A stretch of DNA of 64,000 nucleotides, from positions 1 through 64,000 of the forward strand of contig NZ_JBAHUQ010000027.1 in NCBI RefSeq assembly GCF_036689865.1. Reading direction: 5' to 3'. This DNA comes from Magnetococcus sp. PR-3 (lineage in GTDB: Bacteria > Pseudomonadota > Magnetococcia > Magnetococcales > Magnetococcaceae). Positions 62,564 through 64,000 of this stretch are shown one piece after another. The translations under genes and the position numbers were made by a program. A model generated the notes under the pieces. The model did no database searches and was not told where the DNA came from. It was given only the letters and a program-made list of their open reading frames with translations. Numbering within the stretch: the stretch's first letter is position 1; every line of letters starts with the position of its first letter.

Positions 62564-64000
62564 AGGGTTACCCAATCTCTCTCTTCATCATCGTCCCACG
62601 CCTTATCATCCCCCCAGCCCTGGGCGGTGTTGACTGGCTTGGCCTGACCCATATCGGTGGTGGGGAGTTCTTGAGCCCAGGCGTAGCGGCACAGGGCCTT
62701 GGATACCACCGCATCACCGTGACGGGTGCCGCCGCTGTTGGCATCTTTGGTCTTGGTTTTGGGGATGGTGGGGATGTTGTCCACCAGCACGATACTGAGG
62801 AAGTCATCTATAATAGAAACGTCCCTGGGCAGTACGGTGGTGCGGTCTTCCAGATCTGCCTTTACCGGAGGCATATGGTTGCGGTACCACTCCCGTGTGG
62901 CCTGCACCGTGTGTACCAGGGTCTGCCCATAGGCGGTGGTTAGCTCCTCCGCTATCTGCATGCCGAGCCCGCGACCATCAATACCAAGACCGCTAAACTG
63001 GGGCAGATGGTTGGCGATATGTTTAATGATCTGGCGTTGCACACTAAAGGGTGCCTTGGAGAGTTCGATGACCATACGGGCATCGGTTTTCAGTACCCTG
63101 GTGCGCTCCTCCACCCAGATGATGGTAAGGTCTGAGACCCGACCAACGTCCACCCCTACGGCATGACGGTGCTCGCGATTGAGCACACGCAGGGTGGGGG
63201 TCAGGTAGGATTCAATCCAATCCTTGGTTTCCCGTGCTGCCCGGCCTTCATCCCAGTCGGCCATGCCCTCTGGGGGTTGCCAGCGTTTGATGGGGCGGAT
63301 TTTGGCGTTGCCCTCTACCAGCATGCGGTTAAGCCAGCGCCCGCTGCCAGACTTGGGGATGACCTTTAGCTCTTCATTCGCATCATCGCCATACTCATCA
63401 TAGAGATTTTCAACCCAGCGGTTTTCACCTTCCTGGGTCCACTCAATCCCCTTAACCAGACAGATCCGCTTGTAGAGCCCCTGTTCAACTGCATCCTCCA
63501 GGGTGATGCGGATGAGTGCGTAGGGCTTGCGGCCCGACCGGCAGTCATTGACCAACCCATTGAAAGGGTTGTTTTCACCATTATGGGTGGAGACCACTAC
63601 CACCCGACCACCCCACATAAGCAGGGCCAGGGCGGCTTTCATCAGTTCGGCCAAGTCATCATGGAAGGCCGCTTCGTCAATGATCACCAGACCCTGACGA
63701 CCCCGTAGATTTCGGGGGCTGGAGCTTAATGCAAGGATGGAAAAACCGCTGGCAAAGGTGATGCGAAAGGCCTGGATCTTCTGGGCATTGCCGTTGGTAT
63801 CCTTATCCAACACCTCCTCTTCCTGGATCTCCGAGACGGCATGGTCCCAGGCCTTGGCCCACATGGCGCAGGTGTCGATAAACTCCCGCGTCATCTCCTT
63901 TTCATAGCCGATGTAGTAGACGTTTTGACCATTGGCTACCTTAGCCGCAGCAGCGGTCAGGGTGGCCAGGGCGGCGATACCCCAAGTGATACCAATACGT
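62560..64000 (-). CDS. Terminase large subunit (Mu gp28-like), cut by window end
   Basis: The frame is open to the window end. An ATG at 63894 is internal: upstream residues read RIGITWGIAALATLTAA and NGQNVYYIGYEKE, the Walker A-side region of gp28-type packaging ATPases. Inside are the Walker B-like LVIIDEAAFHDDL, VVVVSTHNGENNPF (coupling motif) and a nuclease domain with GVDVGRVSDLTIIWVEE and an FSGLGIDGRGLGMQIAEEL segment. It packages DNA into the head. Confidence 0.93.
   Translation of the reverse strand, partial: RIGITWGIAALATLTAAAAKVANGQNVYYIGYEKEMTREFIDTCAMWAKAWDHAVSEIQEEEVLDKDTNGNAQKIQAFRITFASGFSILALSSSPRNLRGRQGLVIIDEAAFHDDLAELMKAALALLMWGGRVVVVSTHNGENNPFNGLVNDCRSGRKPYALIRITLEDAVEQGLYKRICLVKGIEWTQEGENRWVENLYDEYGDDANEELKVIPKSGSGRWLNRMLVEGNAKIRPIKRWQPPEGMADWDEGRAARETKDWIESYLTPTLRVLNREHRHAVGVDVGRVSDLTIIWVEERTRVLKTDARMVIELSKAPFSVQRQIIKHIANHLPQFSGLGIDGRGLGMQIAEELTTAYGQTLVHTVQATREWYRNHMPPVKADLEDRTTVLPRDVSIIDDFLSIVLVDNIPTIPKTKTKDANSGGTRHGDAVVSKALCRYAWAQELPTTDMGQAKPVNTAQGWGDDKAWDDDEERDWVTL

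Larger units (their letters stand above)
41127..64000. mobile_element. Mu-like prophage, right part (continues past the window)
   Basis: The late-gene order on the minus strand follows Mu: gp28, gp29, gp30, I/Z, T, gp35-gp38, L, M, gp41-like chaperone, tape measure, N, P/45, 46, 47, 48, fibres, com, modification gene. In Mu the com/modification genes lie at the right end, which agrees with the end placed here at TGTAAACGCG (41127). Early genes (repressor, transposase A/B) and the left end lie beyond 64000. No gin invertase or second fibre set is seen. All structural frames look intact, so the phage could be functional. Confidence 0.85.

Overview
The window reads as the chromosome of a Gram-negative proteobacterium. 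It has outer-membrane beta-barrels, periplasmic binding proteins, a three-part type I secretion system and a Mu-like prophage. A Gly/Asn-rich exported protein resembling sulfur-globule proteins, a giant hybrid sensor kinase and TPR-glycosyltransferase proteins together suggest a marine sulfur-oxidising magnetotactic coccus (Magnetococcus-like). That is an inference from gene content; no magnetosome gene, rRNA or tRNA is visible here.

Layout. Positions 1-200 hold the 3' end of an IS5-type transposase. Positions 598-6588 are a plus-strand envelope operon: a LolA-like periplasmic protein, an RND/MMPL transporter with a C-terminal cyclic-nucleotide-binding domain, an outer-membrane barrel, and a PlsC-type acyltransferase. 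Positions 6.8-20.7 kb form a sensory island. It carries a single-receiver response regulator, a hybrid histidine kinase of about 3300 residues with six tandem solute-binding domains, and a free-standing binding protein. The island also contains decayed transposases and lies between two direct copies of a 230-260 bp repeat with two hairpins. A minus-strand outer-membrane protein and a gene-poor stretch follow.

Positions 23.1-37.7 kb are the most unusual region: a type I secretion ABC protein, a membrane-fusion protein, a TolC-like outer-membrane protein, a 1900-residue RTX-like protein saturated with cysteine, a terminator, and a 1206-residue protein with two TPR-plus-glycosyltransferase-like halves. 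I read this as export, and possibly glycosylation, of one giant surface or sheath protein. Positions 38.7-40.6 kb carry a KamA-family radical SAM gene behind a near-consensus promoter, and the convergent sulfur-globule-like gene.

From about 40.87 kb to the window end lies the right-hand part of a Mu-like prophage, with late genes on the minus strand: terminase (cut by the window), portal, MuF-type protein with a nuclease-like tail, protease/scaffold, decoration, major head protein, head-tail connectors, sheath, tube, tail chaperones with a -1 frameshift signal, tape measure, baseplate, fibres, com and a DNA methyltransferase. A 260 bp remnant of a second, related right end sits just outside it, which suggests nested insertion.

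Family names come from reading the translations; no database search was run.
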